64,000 bases of DNA from UBA11865 sp041570195 (GTDB lineage Bacteria > Chloroflexota > Anaerolineae > Promineifilales > Promineifilaceae). The position numbers and the translations under genes are program-made. The stretch lies in NCBI GenBank assembly GCA_041570195.1, contig JBFFWQ010000016.1, forward strand, positions 1-64,000. The letters run 5' to 3'. The notes below the pieces were generated by a model. The model was not told the DNA's origin. It did no database searches and saw nothing but the letters and a program-made list of their open reading frames with translations. Positions within the stretch are counted from its first letter, which is position 1. Each line of letters begins with the position of its first letter. Below, one piece after another: positions 15,090-24,211 of this stretch.

Positions 15090-16808
15090 ATGGTCAGCCC
15101 TCTTGAAAGGTCAGCTCGAGATGATTTTCGCGAAGCGCGGCGCAAGGCGGCCGTCGAGCAGGTTCTGGCCAATCTGAAGGGCGAGTCAATCGCGTTGCTG
15201 AGCTTTGGCGAAGTCAGCGAGGAGCTAAAGGCCACGGCCGTGGACGAGTTGGGCATGCAGGAGATCCCCCTGGACGCTATCGTGGGCAGCGTCGGCCGTG
15301 TCCAGGATTTCACCCGCTCATTCTTGCCTAAGAGCGATGACGACCGCGAGCGCTGGCTAGGGGTGCAGGCTCACGTTCGTCGCCATGGCCTGGAACCGAT
15401 TAAAGTTTACAAGGTCGGCGACGCCTATTTTGTCATCGACGGCAATCACCGGGTGTCGATCGCCAAACAGCATGGGGGCGAGACGATCCTGGCCTCGGTC
15501 ATCGAGGTCAAGACGCGCGTTCCGTTGTCGGCCGAGGATAGCCCGGACGCGATCATTTGCAAGGCCCGCTACGCAGATTTCCTGGAGACGACCAACCTCG
15601 ACCGGTTGCGGCCGGAGGCCGATTTGATGATGGCCATTCCCGGCCAGTATTCGTTTTTGCTGGAGCAGATCGACGCCCAGCGATATCGCCTGTCGCTCGA
15701 TCCGAGCCGAGAAGCAGTACCATACGAAGAGGCAGTGACGTCCTGGTATGACCGGGTTTACGCGCCCCTGGTGCAACTGATCCGGCGACAGGGGCTGGGA
15801 CATCATTTTCCGGAATTGACCGAAACTGACCTCTACATGCTGGTGCTGAAGCGGCGGGCGGAACTGCAGGCCTCGCTTGATTGGCCGGTGGACATGGTCG
15901 CCGTAGCCTCGGATCTCAAGAAGGACAGGCAAGGCCGGCCGGGCCAGGTTGGCGAACAGGTCTTGCAAGCGGTCACGCCTGATGCCCTGGAGTCTGGCCC
16001 GTCTGCTGGTCGTTGGCGCAGAGAACGGCTGGCCAAACGACCGGGCGACACGCTCTTTTCTGACATCCTGGTCGCCGGACGGGGCGTCAATGCCGACATC
16101 AATATGATGCGTCATGCGGCTATCGTCGCCAAGCGCGAGGACGCCCGCTTGCTGGCCTTGCGGGTGCTGAAAGAAGAGGCCGACCACAGCAGCAAATGGG
16201 TGGTCGACTTGCGGGACCTTTTCCATGAACAGTGTCGCCAATTAGGGATCCGGGGCGAGTTTGCGGCCGAAAGCGGACCGGTGGCGCCGACCATCGTGCG
16301 ACGGGCAGCCTGGGCCGATCTGCTGGTCTTAAGCCTGGTGAGGCGCACAGGACCGAAGACGGCGACCGGATTCGGCACCCGTTTCAACAAGATCTTGCAG
16401 CGCAGCCCGCGGCCGATATTGGTAGTGCCCGAAGAAGCCGACTCGGCTATGGACAGGGCGCTCTTGGCCTACGATGGTAGCCCAAAGGCAGACGAGGCGC
16501 TTTACTTGGCGGCCTACATGGCCAGGGCCTGGGGCGTGACTTTGACCGTCGTTTCGGCCGGGAGCAAGAAATCGGCCGTGGCTCAACGAAAAGCGGGCGA
16601 GTACCTGGCCGGGCGAAACGTCGAAGCTGAGTTGGTCCAGGGTGAAAAACCGGCTTATCACGCCATCCTGAATGCCGTCGAAGAGCAGCGGGCTAACATG
16701 ATCATCATGGGCGGCTTCGGCAACCGTTCGGCGTTACAACTGGTCATAGGCAGCACGGTGACCAAGCTCTTGCGCGAGGTCGACGTGCCGGTGTTTGTGT
16801 GTAGATAG
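15090..16808 (+). CDS. ParB-like N-terminal domain fused to two universal stress protein domains
   Basis: A 572-residue soluble protein. The N-terminal part has IPLDAIVGSVGR (residues 59-70) and VIDGNHRVSIAKQHGG (115-130), the pattern of ParB/sulfiredoxin-type nucleotide-binding domains, where the HR pair lies near the phosphate site. The C-terminal half holds two tandem universal stress protein domains; the last one ends GGFGNRS-x7-GST, matching the G-x2-G-x9-G(S/T) ATP-binding motif of USPs. Function is not known; a CTP- or ATP-handling stress protein is plausible. An upstream in-frame ATG at 14973 would add 39 residues over a 12-bp GC hairpin, so I favour 15090. It stands alone, with repeats directly after its stop. 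Confidence 0.78.
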   Translation: MVSPLERSARDDFREARRKAAVEQVLANLKGESIALLSFGEVSEELKATAVDELGMQEIPLDAIVGSVGRVQDFTRSFLPKSDDDRERWLGVQAHVRRHGLEPIKVYKVGDAYFVIDGNHRVSIAKQHGGETILASVIEVKTRVPLSAEDSPDAIICKARYADFLETTNLDRLRPEADLMMAIPGQYSFLLEQIDAQRYRLSLDPSREAVPYEEAVTSWYDRVYAPLVQLIRRQGLGHHFPELTETDLYMLVLKRRAELQASLDWPVDMVAVASDLKKDRQGRPGQVGEQVLQAVTPDALESGPSAGRWRRERLAKRPGDTLFSDILVAGRGVNADINMMRHAAIVAKREDARLLALRVLKEEADHSSKWVVDLRDLFHEQCRQLGIRGEFAAESGPVAPTIVRRAAWADLLVLSLVRRTGPKTATGFGTRFNKILQRSPRPILVVPEEADSAMDRALLAYDGSPKADEALYLAAYMARAWGVTLTVVSAGSKKSAVAQRKAGEYLAGRNVEAELVQGEKPAYHAILNAVEEQRANMIIMGGFGNRSALQLVIGSTVTKLLREVDVPVFVCR

Positions 16809-16998
16809 CAGGTAGCGGTGAGCGTCTAGCTTTGAGCTTTTAGCCGCGAGCTTCTGGCTGTCAGCCTTCAGCAGACAGCAAACCTTCCGGCGAGCGGCCG
16901 CCCACCCTGCCGAGCGACTACCAACCACTGGTAAACTACCACCAGAAACGAGCCGCCGATCCCTGTTCCCCGGCCCCCAGCCCCCGCTCCCCATTTTC
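16805..16998. repeat. Cluster of two dispersed repeat families
   Basis: 16805-16880 carries AGCTTTGAGCTTTTAGCC, CTGTCAGCCTTCAGC and similar AGC-rich units starting at the stop codon of the stress-protein gene. 16950-16998 carries the GATCCCTGTTCCCC-type family. A reversed AGC unit (GGCTGAAGGCTGAAGGCT) follows at 17058-17078. Confidence 0.55.
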
Positions 16999-17090
16999 CC
17001 ACAAACTGCACCCCTTCTGCAGATCTGGATCCTAGAATCAGCCAGTGACTCAGCCCAAAGGCTGAAGGCTGAAGGCTATTCCCAGTAAAC

Positions 17091-17609
17091 GACCTGTCAG
17101 CCAGCGCTACGGCAAGCGGTACGCTGCTGCCCGGCCGGGCATCGAATCTGTCGGCCGATATGCCAGGTCGGGTGGAAGCGGTCGCGGTGCAGGTTGGCGA
17201 TCGGATCCAGGCTGGCGAGGAACTGGTCCAGCTGGAGACAGACGACCTGGCCTTGAACATCACTTTGAGCGAGCAGAACCTGAAACTGAAAGAGGCCAAC
17301 CTGGCCGATGTGCTAGCCGGAGCCAGCCAGGCATAGATAGCCTCGGTCGAAGCGGCCGTGGCCAGCGCCCAGGCCCAGTTCCTGCTGGAATCGGTTCTGT
17401 TGAGCATCATGAGCGGCCTGCTGGGCATGGCCTTGGGCTGGACGATGTCGACGGTGGCCGGGCAGTTGTTAGACATGGACACGGTGGTTGACCCGGGCAC
17501 AGTATTGATCGCCACCGGCTTCGCGGCCGGCGTGGGCCTGGTCTTCGGCATCTATCCGGCCTGGCAAGCGGCCGATGCCCGGCCGATTGAGGCGCTGCGA
17601 ATCAGATAG
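17091..17609 (+). pseudogene. MacA-MacB deletion fusion remnant
   Basis: One reading frame joins two halves of an ABC efflux operon. The first part (SGTLLPGRASNLSADMPGRV then VQVGDRIQAGEELVQLETDD and a coiled-coil start) is the biotinyl-lipoyl and hairpin region of a MacA/HlyD membrane fusion protein. It is interrupted by TAG at 17334, where GASQA-stop-IASVEAAVASAQ implies an original CAG. The frame then runs without a break into the C-terminal FtsX/MacB permease end (FLLESVLLSIMSGLLGMALG, later FGIYPAWQAADARPIEALR). Everything between, including the rest of MacA, the ATPase and the MacB periplasmic domain, is missing. The junction is at CAGGCCCAG, which fits both partners. The end overlaps the stop of the next, convergent gene. 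Confidence 0.82.
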
Positions 17610-18348
17610 TGATCAGGCCTTTGGGCAGGTGATCGAGACGATTGGTGTAGTAGAGCGTGGCGTAGCTATCGGCGTAGTTGAGGCAGGTGATGCCGGTGTT
17701 ACTCATCATCAGCCAGGGAAACTTGGGATTAGGTTCGTCATCAGGCGGCACAAGGCGATCCAGCAGATGAGACAGCAGGTAATTGGAAAAGGCGCCGTGG
17801 CTGATGATGGCCACGCGCTCGTCACTGCCGCCATGCCGGTTAAACAATTCGACAGCCACCCGGCTGGCGCGGATACGGACTTCCGCCCGGCTCTCATAAG
17901 GCCGGTTCCACCAGCCTTTTTCGCCAAGCGAGTCTGGCAATACCAGATGCGGGTAATGGCTCTCGAAGAAGGCTCGATTGGGACCAGGCAAGCCGATGCG
18001 CTGGCCTTCCTCCGGCCCATTCTCGAAAACGCCTCCGACTTCATGTAGATCAAGCCAGGCTAAGAGCGGTAAGTCCAGGGCACTAGCGACGGCCGTGGCC
18101 GTCAATATCGTCCGTTGCATCAGGCTGGTGTACAGGTGGGTGATGGCAAAGCCGCGCTGGTCGGCCATGTCCCAGGGGTCGGTCTGGGCGTCGGGATCGG
18201 CGCGGGCCAGCAGGTCGGCCAGGTGCTGAGCCTGCTGTTGGCCGGTTTCGCTCAGCAGTGGATCAGGACGGCGGCGGGAGCTGGAGCCGGTGTTGGCCCA
18301 CTGGGCGTTGTTCTCTGACTGGGCGTGGCGGATGATATATAGTCGCAT
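17602..18348 (-). CDS. Histidine phosphatase superfamily protein
   Basis: A 248-residue phosphoglycerate-mutase-fold phosphatase. The catalytic histidine is in the N-terminal RHAQSENN, the second histidine in AIISHGAF, and the helper arginine/glutamate region in DLHEVGGVFENG. Substrate cannot be deduced; bacterial relatives act on sugar phosphates, nucleotides or phosphoproteins. The frame is open further upstream, but the strand that begins the fold (MRLYIIRHAQ) starts at 18348, so I chose that ATG even though its ribosome site is weak. Its stop overlaps the MacB remnant by eight bases, showing the remnant is a neighbour left by deletion. Confidence 0.85.
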   Translation of the reverse strand: MRLYIIRHAQSENNAQWANTGSSSRRRPDPLLSETGQQQAQHLADLLARADPDAQTDPWDMADQRGFAITHLYTSLMQRTILTATAVASALDLPLLAWLDLHEVGGVFENGPEEGQRIGLPGPNRAFFESHYPHLVLPDSLGEKGWWNRPYESRAEVRIRASRVAVELFNRHGGSDERVAIISHGAFSNYLLSHLLDRLVPPDDEPNPKFPWLMMSNTGITCLNYADSYATLYYTNRLDHLPKGLITI

Positions 18349-18516
18349 GAGGGAATGGTAGAGGGATTTTGGAACGGGGCAAGTGGATCGGGCCTTGGGG
18401 ATCGGTGGTGTGTTGGACATGGATAGGCGGGCGGCGTATACTGAATTCGCCAGTTGTGGGGTTTTGTGCAGATGATTGAAGTGATGCTGTGAACAGTTAA
18501 CTCGAAGCTCTCAACC

Positions 18517-19524
18517 ATGAACTCAATCGAACGTGTGCAGCGGCGGTTGAAAGGTCAGGCGGTGGACCGGCCGCCGAATTTCGACATTTTCATGACCTTT
18601 GCCGCCCACAATATCGGCCAGCCGTTGGCGGCTTATTACCAGGACTACCGCGTGCTGGTGGCGGCCAATCTGGCCGTGCTGGAGGCTTTTGAGCTGGATA
18701 TCGTCCAGGCCATCTCGGATCCGTTTCGGGAGACGGCCGATTTTGGGGCTGCGATCGAATTCCCAGAAGATGACCTGCCCCTGTGCCGTCGGCCGCTGCT
18801 GGCCGAACCGGAGGACATCCGGCATCTCAAGGCGCCGGAACCGGGCAGCGGCGAGCGGATGAGTGACCGGTTGGAGGCCGTGCGCTCGTTCCGGGAACGG
18901 GTTGGCGGGCAGGCACCGGTCATGGGCTGGGTCGAAGGCGCGCTGGCGCAAGCGGCCGATTTGCGCGGGGTGATGGACCTGATGACCGACCTGATCTTGC
19001 GGCCGGCGTGGGTCGAAGAATTGCTGGAGATTTGCATCGAGGTCGAAATTGCTTTTGCTCAGGCCCAGGTCGCGGCCGGAGCGGACATCATCGGCCTGGG
19101 GGACGCCGTTTCATCGCTGATATCGCCGGCCATGTATCGCCAATTCGCCCTGCCCTACGAGCAACGTCTTTTCGCGGCCGTGCACGAGATGGGCGCCCTG
19201 ACCCGGCTGCACATCTGCGGCAATACGACGGCCATCGTGCCCGACATGGTGGAGAGCGGGGCGGATATCGTCGACCTGGATTGGATGGTCGACATGGGCG
19301 CAGCGGCCGCGGCGTACGGCGACGAGGTTTCGTTTTGCGGCAATTTCGATCCGGTAGCGGTGATGTTGCAGGGGACGCCCGAGCAGGTCTACGCGGTGAC
19401 CCAGTCTTGCATGCGGGCCGGCGGTTCTCGATCCTTCAGCGCAGCCGGCTGCGAGATACCAGACGGGACGCCGGAAGCGAATCTGTTGGCTCAGGGCCAG
19501 GCGCTGCGCGACCTACGGACCTAA
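18517..19524 (+). CDS. Uroporphyrinogen decarboxylase-family methyltransferase (MtaA/MtbA-like)
   Basis: A 335-residue TIM-barrel protein of the UroD superfamily. It carries the zinc-binding set of methylcobalamin:thiol methyltransferases: H232 and C234 (HICGNT) and C312 (AAGCEIPDGTP), rather than the substrate-binding pattern of haem UroD. These enzymes move a methyl group from a corrinoid protein to a thiol or other acceptor. No corrinoid protein or partner methyltransferase is encoded nearby, so the methyl donor and acceptor are unknown. The ATG at 18517 matches the family's SIERVQRRLKG opening. Confidence 0.85.
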   Translation: MNSIERVQRRLKGQAVDRPPNFDIFMTFAAHNIGQPLAAYYQDYRVLVAANLAVLEAFELDIVQAISDPFRETADFGAAIEFPEDDLPLCRRPLLAEPEDIRHLKAPEPGSGERMSDRLEAVRSFRERVGGQAPVMGWVEGALAQAADLRGVMDLMTDLILRPAWVEELLEICIEVEIAFAQAQVAAGADIIGLGDAVSSLISPAMYRQFALPYEQRLFAAVHEMGALTRLHICGNTTAIVPDMVESGADIVDLDWMVDMGAAAAAYGDEVSFCGNFDPVAVMLQGTPEQVYAVTQSCMRAGGSRSFSAAGCEIPDGTPEANLLAQGQALRDLRT

Positions 19525-19874
19525 AAGACGGGCTCCTAAACAGCACCCCGCCCAATCTGGGCGGCAACGGTTTTCGGTATCCAGGTCTCCAGCAACTAAC
19601 CGCGGCCGAGCAGAGGCGCCTTCGTCAGCCAATGGCCGGCGTCCAGGCCACAGGCAATGCGGCCAGTTCTATTGCTTGCCGGTCATTCCATTTGTGTTCA
19701 GGCTTGGTTTTGGTTGACTATGTAGGGCATGTTGGTCCAGTTTCCAAACGGTAACCAGGCGAAGATGGCTCGAGCGGTCGATGACGGTGAGTGATGCATC
19801 TGGTCGCGTGAGAAGTTCCCAGGGTTTGACGATAGTATCGGAAAGTGCGTTTGGGTCGTTAGTGGCTGGGGGTG
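19525..19874. other. Intergenic stretch with possible decayed coding DNA
   Basis: No intact gene. On the minus strand about 19840-19670 one frame is open for roughly 60 codons (VKPWELLTRPDASLTVIDRS) with a coding-like composition but no start or recognisable family; it may be a decayed gene end. Confidence 0.3.
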
Positions 19875-19936
19875 AACCTGCGACGTCGTGGGAGGATAAT
19901 ACTTGATCAATGGACGACGATGAGACGTCGCAGGTT
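19875..19936. repeat. Perfect 13-bp inverted repeat with 36-nt interior
   Basis: AACCTGCGACGTC at 19875-19887 and its exact complement GACGTCGCAGGTT at 19924-19936. It directly abuts the terminator hairpin at 19937-19974. It could be the ends of a very small mobile relic or a transcript-end structure. Confidence 0.6.
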
Positions 19937-19974
19937 AAAAAGGGCGGGACGAGGCGGACGGCCCTCGTCCCGCC
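19937..19974 (-). terminator. Intrinsic terminator downstream of the TerB-like gene
   Basis: On the minus strand GGCGGGACGAGG pairs with CCTCGTCCCGCC over 12 bp with an 8-nt loop, followed by TTTTT. Transcripts of the TerB gene would run through the hairpin array at 20181-20377 before stopping here. Confidence 0.7.
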
Positions 19975-20180
19975 GTAGGTCGGGCCGGGTCGATAGTTGG
20001 CGGTACCTGCTTAGTGTGGGCTACGATGCTTCCGCCGCTTAGTGCCTGACCCATCCTACTGTCATAGAAGATCGTACGTAAATGATTATATAGATCCTTA
20101 CGCGCCAGTGGAATATCACATATGTCCTGTAACTCCGGTCATGGGGTACCAAAGGGGCATGCCGGTATTGCGGCTGGTCG

Positions 20181-20377
20181 CAAGCGGGGACGCGTGTGCT
20201 ACAAGGGGGCGAGTGGCGATGTCTGTGGTACGAGCGAACAAGCGAGGACGCATGTTTTACAAGCCGACAGGCGGGAACGCCTGTGTTGCTTGTCCGACGC
20301 AAGCGGGGACGCTTGTTTGCGAGCGAACAGGCGGGGACGCCTCCTGGCGAACGGCTTGAAACAAGCGGGGACGCTTG
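20181..20377. repeat. Array of six 16-nt GNRA-loop hairpins
   Basis: Units at 20181, 20239, 20268, 20300, 20328 and 20362 follow CAAGCG-GGGA-CGCTTG or CAGGCG-GGGA-CGCCTG. The A/G change at stem position 3 is matched by T/C on the other arm, a compensatory substitution. The tetraloops GGGA, AGGA or GGAA are mostly GNRA type. Spacing is 28-34 nt except the first gap of 58. The array sits directly after the TerB gene stop, in its likely 3' UTR. Confidence 0.75.
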
Positions 20378-20379
20378 TT

Positions 20380-21324
20380 CTACAGTTGGGCGGGGCGTTC
20401 CTCGCCCAGGACTTTGAGCTTGGCGTCGATGAAGTCCTTGTGGGTTAGGTTCAGGCCGCGGGCGATGACTCGAATCTCTTCGGTTTCCTCAATGGACATG
20501 TCGCCGTCGGCGGCCGAGATGGCGAATAACACCTCGACGACCTGGCGGCGCTCGTCCTCGGTCGCACCGGTAGCCAACTCACGCATCATGCGGAAGGTGT
20601 CGTAGGTGGCATCGACGGCCGATACCGCAACCTCGACCACGAAAGCGGCCGCCTCGTGGCTGACGGACCAAATGTCTCGGAAAATAGACTCCATGTCATC
20701 GAATTCGGCATCGGTCAGCTGGTGGTCAAGTTGGGCTATCTTGGCCATGAGGCCGCCGACCAGGCTCAGCTTGCGTAGCTCATCGTCGCTCAAGCCCAAT
20801 TCAGTCGGGTCGATGTGCAGCCGCTGCTCGACGGCATAATAGACCTTGTTCTTGATGAAGTCGTCGAAGTAGGCTTCCCTGTTTGGGGCGTTGGCCACGG
20901 CGTCCGAGCGGCGTTTCATGGCCCCGCCCAGCAGACGCTGAAAGCCCCCCACTCCGACCGAATCGATATCGGCCTGGATCTGGGTCACCAATTCTGATTC
21001 CTCTTGACTGACCTCGCCGTCGGCATCGATCATGTCTTGCAAAGCATCGTTGACGATTTGTTTGTCGGCCGGCGAGCGCAGCGCATTTTGCAGATCGGCT
21101 ACCAGGCGCGCCCGCTCGGCGTCGCCGATCGGGGTCTCGATATACATATCCAACCTGGCCCATTCCCGGGCGCTGAACTGCATGGAGTCGTCAAAGGTCG
21201 ACGTGCGCAGGCGAAACAACAGATCTTTCAGAGAATTGATTTCCTCGTTGCTAATTTGGCCATCGGCCCAGGCCACGGCGATGATCACTCGGGCCAATTT
21301 CAGAATAAGGTCTCGATCAGACAT
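20380..21324 (-). CDS. TerB-like protein with two TerB domains
   Basis: A 314-residue soluble, acidic helical protein. It contains the TerB/DjlA-type pattern of paired helices with acidic turns several times: AVAWADGQISNEE near residue 16, DMIDADGEVSQEE near 105 and FAISAADGDMSIEE near 265, the last followed by ARGLNLTHKDF. The aspartates of the DADG-type turns are likely metal-binding, as in tellurite-resistance TerB. The domain is linked to membrane and envelope stress complexes, which suits the neighbouring membrane-stress genes. SD-like GAGAGTG precedes the ATG. There is no ter operon partner (TerC/TerD), so tellurite resistance itself is not implied. Confidence 0.75.
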   Translation of the reverse strand: MSDRDLILKLARVIIAVAWADGQISNEEINSLKDLLFRLRTSTFDDSMQFSAREWARLDMYIETPIGDAERARLVADLQNALRSPADKQIVNDALQDMIDADGEVSQEESELVTQIQADIDSVGVGGFQRLLGGAMKRRSDAVANAPNREAYFDDFIKNKVYYAVEQRLHIDPTELGLSDDELRKLSLVGGLMAKIAQLDHQLTDAEFDDMESIFRDIWSVSHEAAAFVVEVAVSAVDATYDTFRMMRELATGATEDERRQVVEVLFAISAADGDMSIEETEEIRVIARGLNLTHKDFIDAKLKVLGEERPAQL

Positions 21325-21441
21325 ATCACTCTCATTATCAGGGATTTTGACGTATTGTAGCCGGAGACGGCCGTCTTCAAAGTAAGTAGCAAAACAAGTT
21401 TAGGAAGTATTCATAAGCTCCTAGCTGTCAGTCGATAGCTG

Positions 21442-24174
21442 CTAGCCAACAGCTGGGTGGCGGCGACGGTAGAAGAATTTGTATATTTCGACGGTGGCGA
21501 ATACAACGGTACTGGAAACGAAGCAGATGGCAAGTTCGGAAGCGCTTAACGGCACAGTCTTGAACACTTTTTGCAGGAAAGGCACGTAGATTAGGGCCAG
21601 TTGCAGGATGAAGGTCGTGCCGACGGCGAAAACCATCAGGCGATTGGAGAAGAAGCCGATGGTAAAGATCGACTCCCGGCTTGAGCGAATGGCCAGGGCG
21701 TTGCCCATTTGGGCTAGTACCAGCGTGGTGAAGACCATCGTCTGCCATGGCCCTGCGTCCGGTTGACCCTCTTCTACCCAGGCGAAATAGCCGACGGCGA
21801 GTGAAACCACGCCCATGATAAAGCCAATCCACAGGATCTTGCTGCCAATGCCACGACTGAATACGCTTTCCTTGGGTTCGAAAGGCTTGCGCTTCATCAC
21901 GCCGGGCTCGCTCTGTTCCTGGGCCAGGGCCAGGCCCGGCAAGCCGTCGGTGACCAGGTTGACCCATAGGATTTGCAGCGGCAAAAGCGGCAGAGGCATA
22001 CCCAGGAAGGGTCCGATCAGCATGACCCACAATTCGCCAGCGTTGCTGGACAGGGTGTATAGGATGAACTTGCGGATGTTGTCGAAGATCACCCGACCCT
22101 CTTCGACGGCGGCGACGATGGTGGCGAAATTGTCGTCCAGCAGGACCATGTCGGCCGCTTCTTTGGCCACATCGGTGCCGGTGATGCCCATAGCGATGCC
22201 GATCTCGGCCTGTTTCAACGCCGGAGCGTCGTTGACGCCGTCGCCGGTCATGGCCGCGACTTGACCGTTGTTCTGCAGGGCCTGGACGATATTCAGCTTG
22301 TGTTCGGGCGCTACGCGAGCATAGACCTCCACCTCATCTACCAGCGGCTGCAAATCTTCGGCCGTCATCTCGCTGAGTTGGCGGCCGGTCAGGCAAGTGT
22401 CGTCTTCGGTAATGCCCAGGTCCTGGGCGATACGCAAGGCGGTAAGGGGATGATCGCCGGTGATCATGACCGGCCTGATGCCCGCCTCCCGGGCAGTGTG
22501 AACGGCAGCCTTAGCCTCGGGCCGGGGCGGATCCATCATGGCCACCAGGCCGACAAACACTTCCTGTTCTTCCAACACCGACTGGTCTTCAGGCAGTTCT
22601 GGTGAATCCCAGAAGCGAAAGGCGACGCCCAGCACCCTTTGGCCCTGGCTGGCCATTTCGGCGTTGGAGTCCATGATGCGCTCTTGCAAGGCCGGCGTCA
22701 GAGGCACGATCTCATTGTCGACCAGGACGCTGTCGGTCACGTCAATCAGGCTGTCGATGGCGCCCTTGGAGAGCAACACGTAGGGCGAATCACCCCATGG
22801 TAAATCGGTCTGCAGAACGGACTCGTCCATACGATGGACGGTGGTCATGCGCTTGCGCTCGGAGGTGAAGGGCACTTCACCCACCCGGGGCCAGCGCCTG
22901 TCCAGTTCTCGCTTGTCGTAGCCGAGCTTATGCGCCGCCAACAGCAGGGCGCCTTCAGTCGGATCGCCGATGGCGGTAATGGCGCCGTCCTCACCGCGTT
23001 TGATCGTCGCGTCGTTGCACAACGCGCCGGCGCGAACTAGGACGCTCAGCGCGGTCAACTTCGGCGAACTCTCACTAATGAGTTCCGTGCGCAGCAGGCC
23101 CTCCTCGCGGTCGACCAGCGTGTCGATGTGGGAACGATTACCGGCCACGTCAAGGATGGTGACGGTCATGCGGTTCTCGGTCAGAGTGCCGGTCTTATCC
23201 GAGCAAATCACGGTCACTGAGCCCAGGGTTTCCACGGCCGACAATTTACGGATGAGCGCATTGCGCTTCAACAGTCGCTGCGATCCAAGGGCCAGGGTAA
23301 TGGTAACCACGGCCGGTAAGCCTTCGGGTACGGCGGCCACGGCCATGCTGATGCCAGTCAGAACCAGCGTTTCCAGGTCGCCGCCACGCAGTAAGCCGGT
23401 CAGAATCACCAGGGCGATAATGACCATGGCCACTACGGCCAGAGTCTTGCCCAACCGATCCAGGCGGCGCTGCAAGGGCGTCTGCTCTTCCTCCACGCCC
23501 TGGATCAATTCGGCGATGTGGCCGAGCTCGGTATCCATGCCTGTATCGACGATGACAACCGAGCCGCGGCCGTAAGTGACCGAGGTGCCCATGTAGACCA
23601 TGTTGAATCGGTCGCCGATGGCCAGCTTGTCACCCTGCGGTGCGTCCAGAAGCTTGTCGACCGGCTCCGACTCGCCGGTAAGGGCCGCTTCCTCAACCTT
23701 CAGATTGGCGCCGGTGACCATATGGGCATCGGCCGGTACGACGTTGCCGGCTTCCAGCAACACAATATCGCCAGGAACCAGTTGGTTGGAGGAGACCTCT
23801 TGCACCTCGCCGTCTCTACGCACGCGGACCGTGGGCACGGCCAGTCGTTTCAGGGCGGCCATGGCCTGCTCGGCCTGGTACTCCTGGGAGAAACCGATAA
23901 CGGCATTGAGTATCACGATGGCGATGATGACGATCGTATCGATTTCTTCGCCAAGGGCCAGCGAAACAACGGCGGCGATGATGAGGATGACCACCATCAA
24001 TTCCGTAAATTGGTTGAACAGAATGCGCCAGGGGCTGATCCCGCCGCGTTCGACCAATTCGTTGGGGCCATACTTCTCCAGACGAGCCCGGGCCTCGGCC
24101 GAGGTCAGGCCATCTGCCGGATCAGTAGCCAGTTTTTTAAGCGCTTCCTCGGTGCTTAGCTTGTACCAGTCCAT
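21442..24174 (-). CDS. P2A-type Ca2+-translocating P-type ATPase
   Basis: A 910-residue membrane pump. Actuator TGES at 166-169, M4 PEGLP at 283-287, phosphorylated aspartate D326 in SDKTGTLT, hinge TGDGVNDAPAL. Transport-site residues match SERCA in M4 (PEGL), M5 (SSNAGE) and M6 (WVNLVTDGLP), which points to Ca2+. In M8, where SERCA has a glutamate (E908), the local sequence is LAQMGNAL, so one site I ligand is glutamine; stoichiometry may be one ion. It is the last gene of a unit with a UbiB kinase and a holin-like protein (37-nt gap). The C-terminal codons and stop fall in an AGC-type repeat. Confidence 0.92.
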   Translation of the reverse strand: MDWYKLSTEEALKKLATDPADGLTSAEARARLEKYGPNELVERGGISPWRILFNQFTELMVVILIIAAVVSLALGEEIDTIVIIAIVILNAVIGFSQEYQAEQAMAALKRLAVPTVRVRRDGEVQEVSSNQLVPGDIVLLEAGNVVPADAHMVTGANLKVEEAALTGESEPVDKLLDAPQGDKLAIGDRFNMVYMGTSVTYGRGSVVIVDTGMDTELGHIAELIQGVEEEQTPLQRRLDRLGKTLAVVAMVIIALVILTGLLRGGDLETLVLTGISMAVAAVPEGLPAVVTITLALGSQRLLKRNALIRKLSAVETLGSVTVICSDKTGTLTENRMTVTILDVAGNRSHIDTLVDREEGLLRTELISESSPKLTALSVLVRAGALCNDATIKRGEDGAITAIGDPTEGALLLAAHKLGYDKRELDRRWPRVGEVPFTSERKRMTTVHRMDESVLQTDLPWGDSPYVLLSKGAIDSLIDVTDSVLVDNEIVPLTPALQERIMDSNAEMASQGQRVLGVAFRFWDSPELPEDQSVLEEQEVFVGLVAMMDPPRPEAKAAVHTAREAGIRPVMITGDHPLTALRIAQDLGITEDDTCLTGRQLSEMTAEDLQPLVDEVEVYARVAPEHKLNIVQALQNNGQVAAMTGDGVNDAPALKQAEIGIAMGITGTDVAKEAADMVLLDDNFATIVAAVEEGRVIFDNIRKFILYTLSSNAGELWVMLIGPFLGMPLPLLPLQILWVNLVTDGLPGLALAQEQSEPGVMKRKPFEPKESVFSRGIGSKILWIGFIMGVVSLAVGYFAWVEEGQPDAGPWQTMVFTTLVLAQMGNALAIRSSRESIFTIGFFSNRLMVFAVGTTFILQLALIYVPFLQKVFKTVPLSASELAICFVSSTVVFATVEIYKFFYRRRHPAVG

Positions 24175-24211
24175 AGGGAAATAACAGCTTCTAGCTTATT
24201 GGTATTAGCAG

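Noticed and set aside
20181..20377. CRISPR-like regular repeats
   Set aside because: Units are only 16 nt with 12-42 nt variable gaps, each unit is a closed hairpin, and no cas genes are present.
20042..20448. Overlapping short + strand frames over the hairpin array
   Set aside because: Their products are translations of the repeat, in several frames at once.
20380..21324. Tellurite-resistance operon
   Set aside because: Only a TerB-type protein is present; TerC, TerD and TerZ partners are missing.
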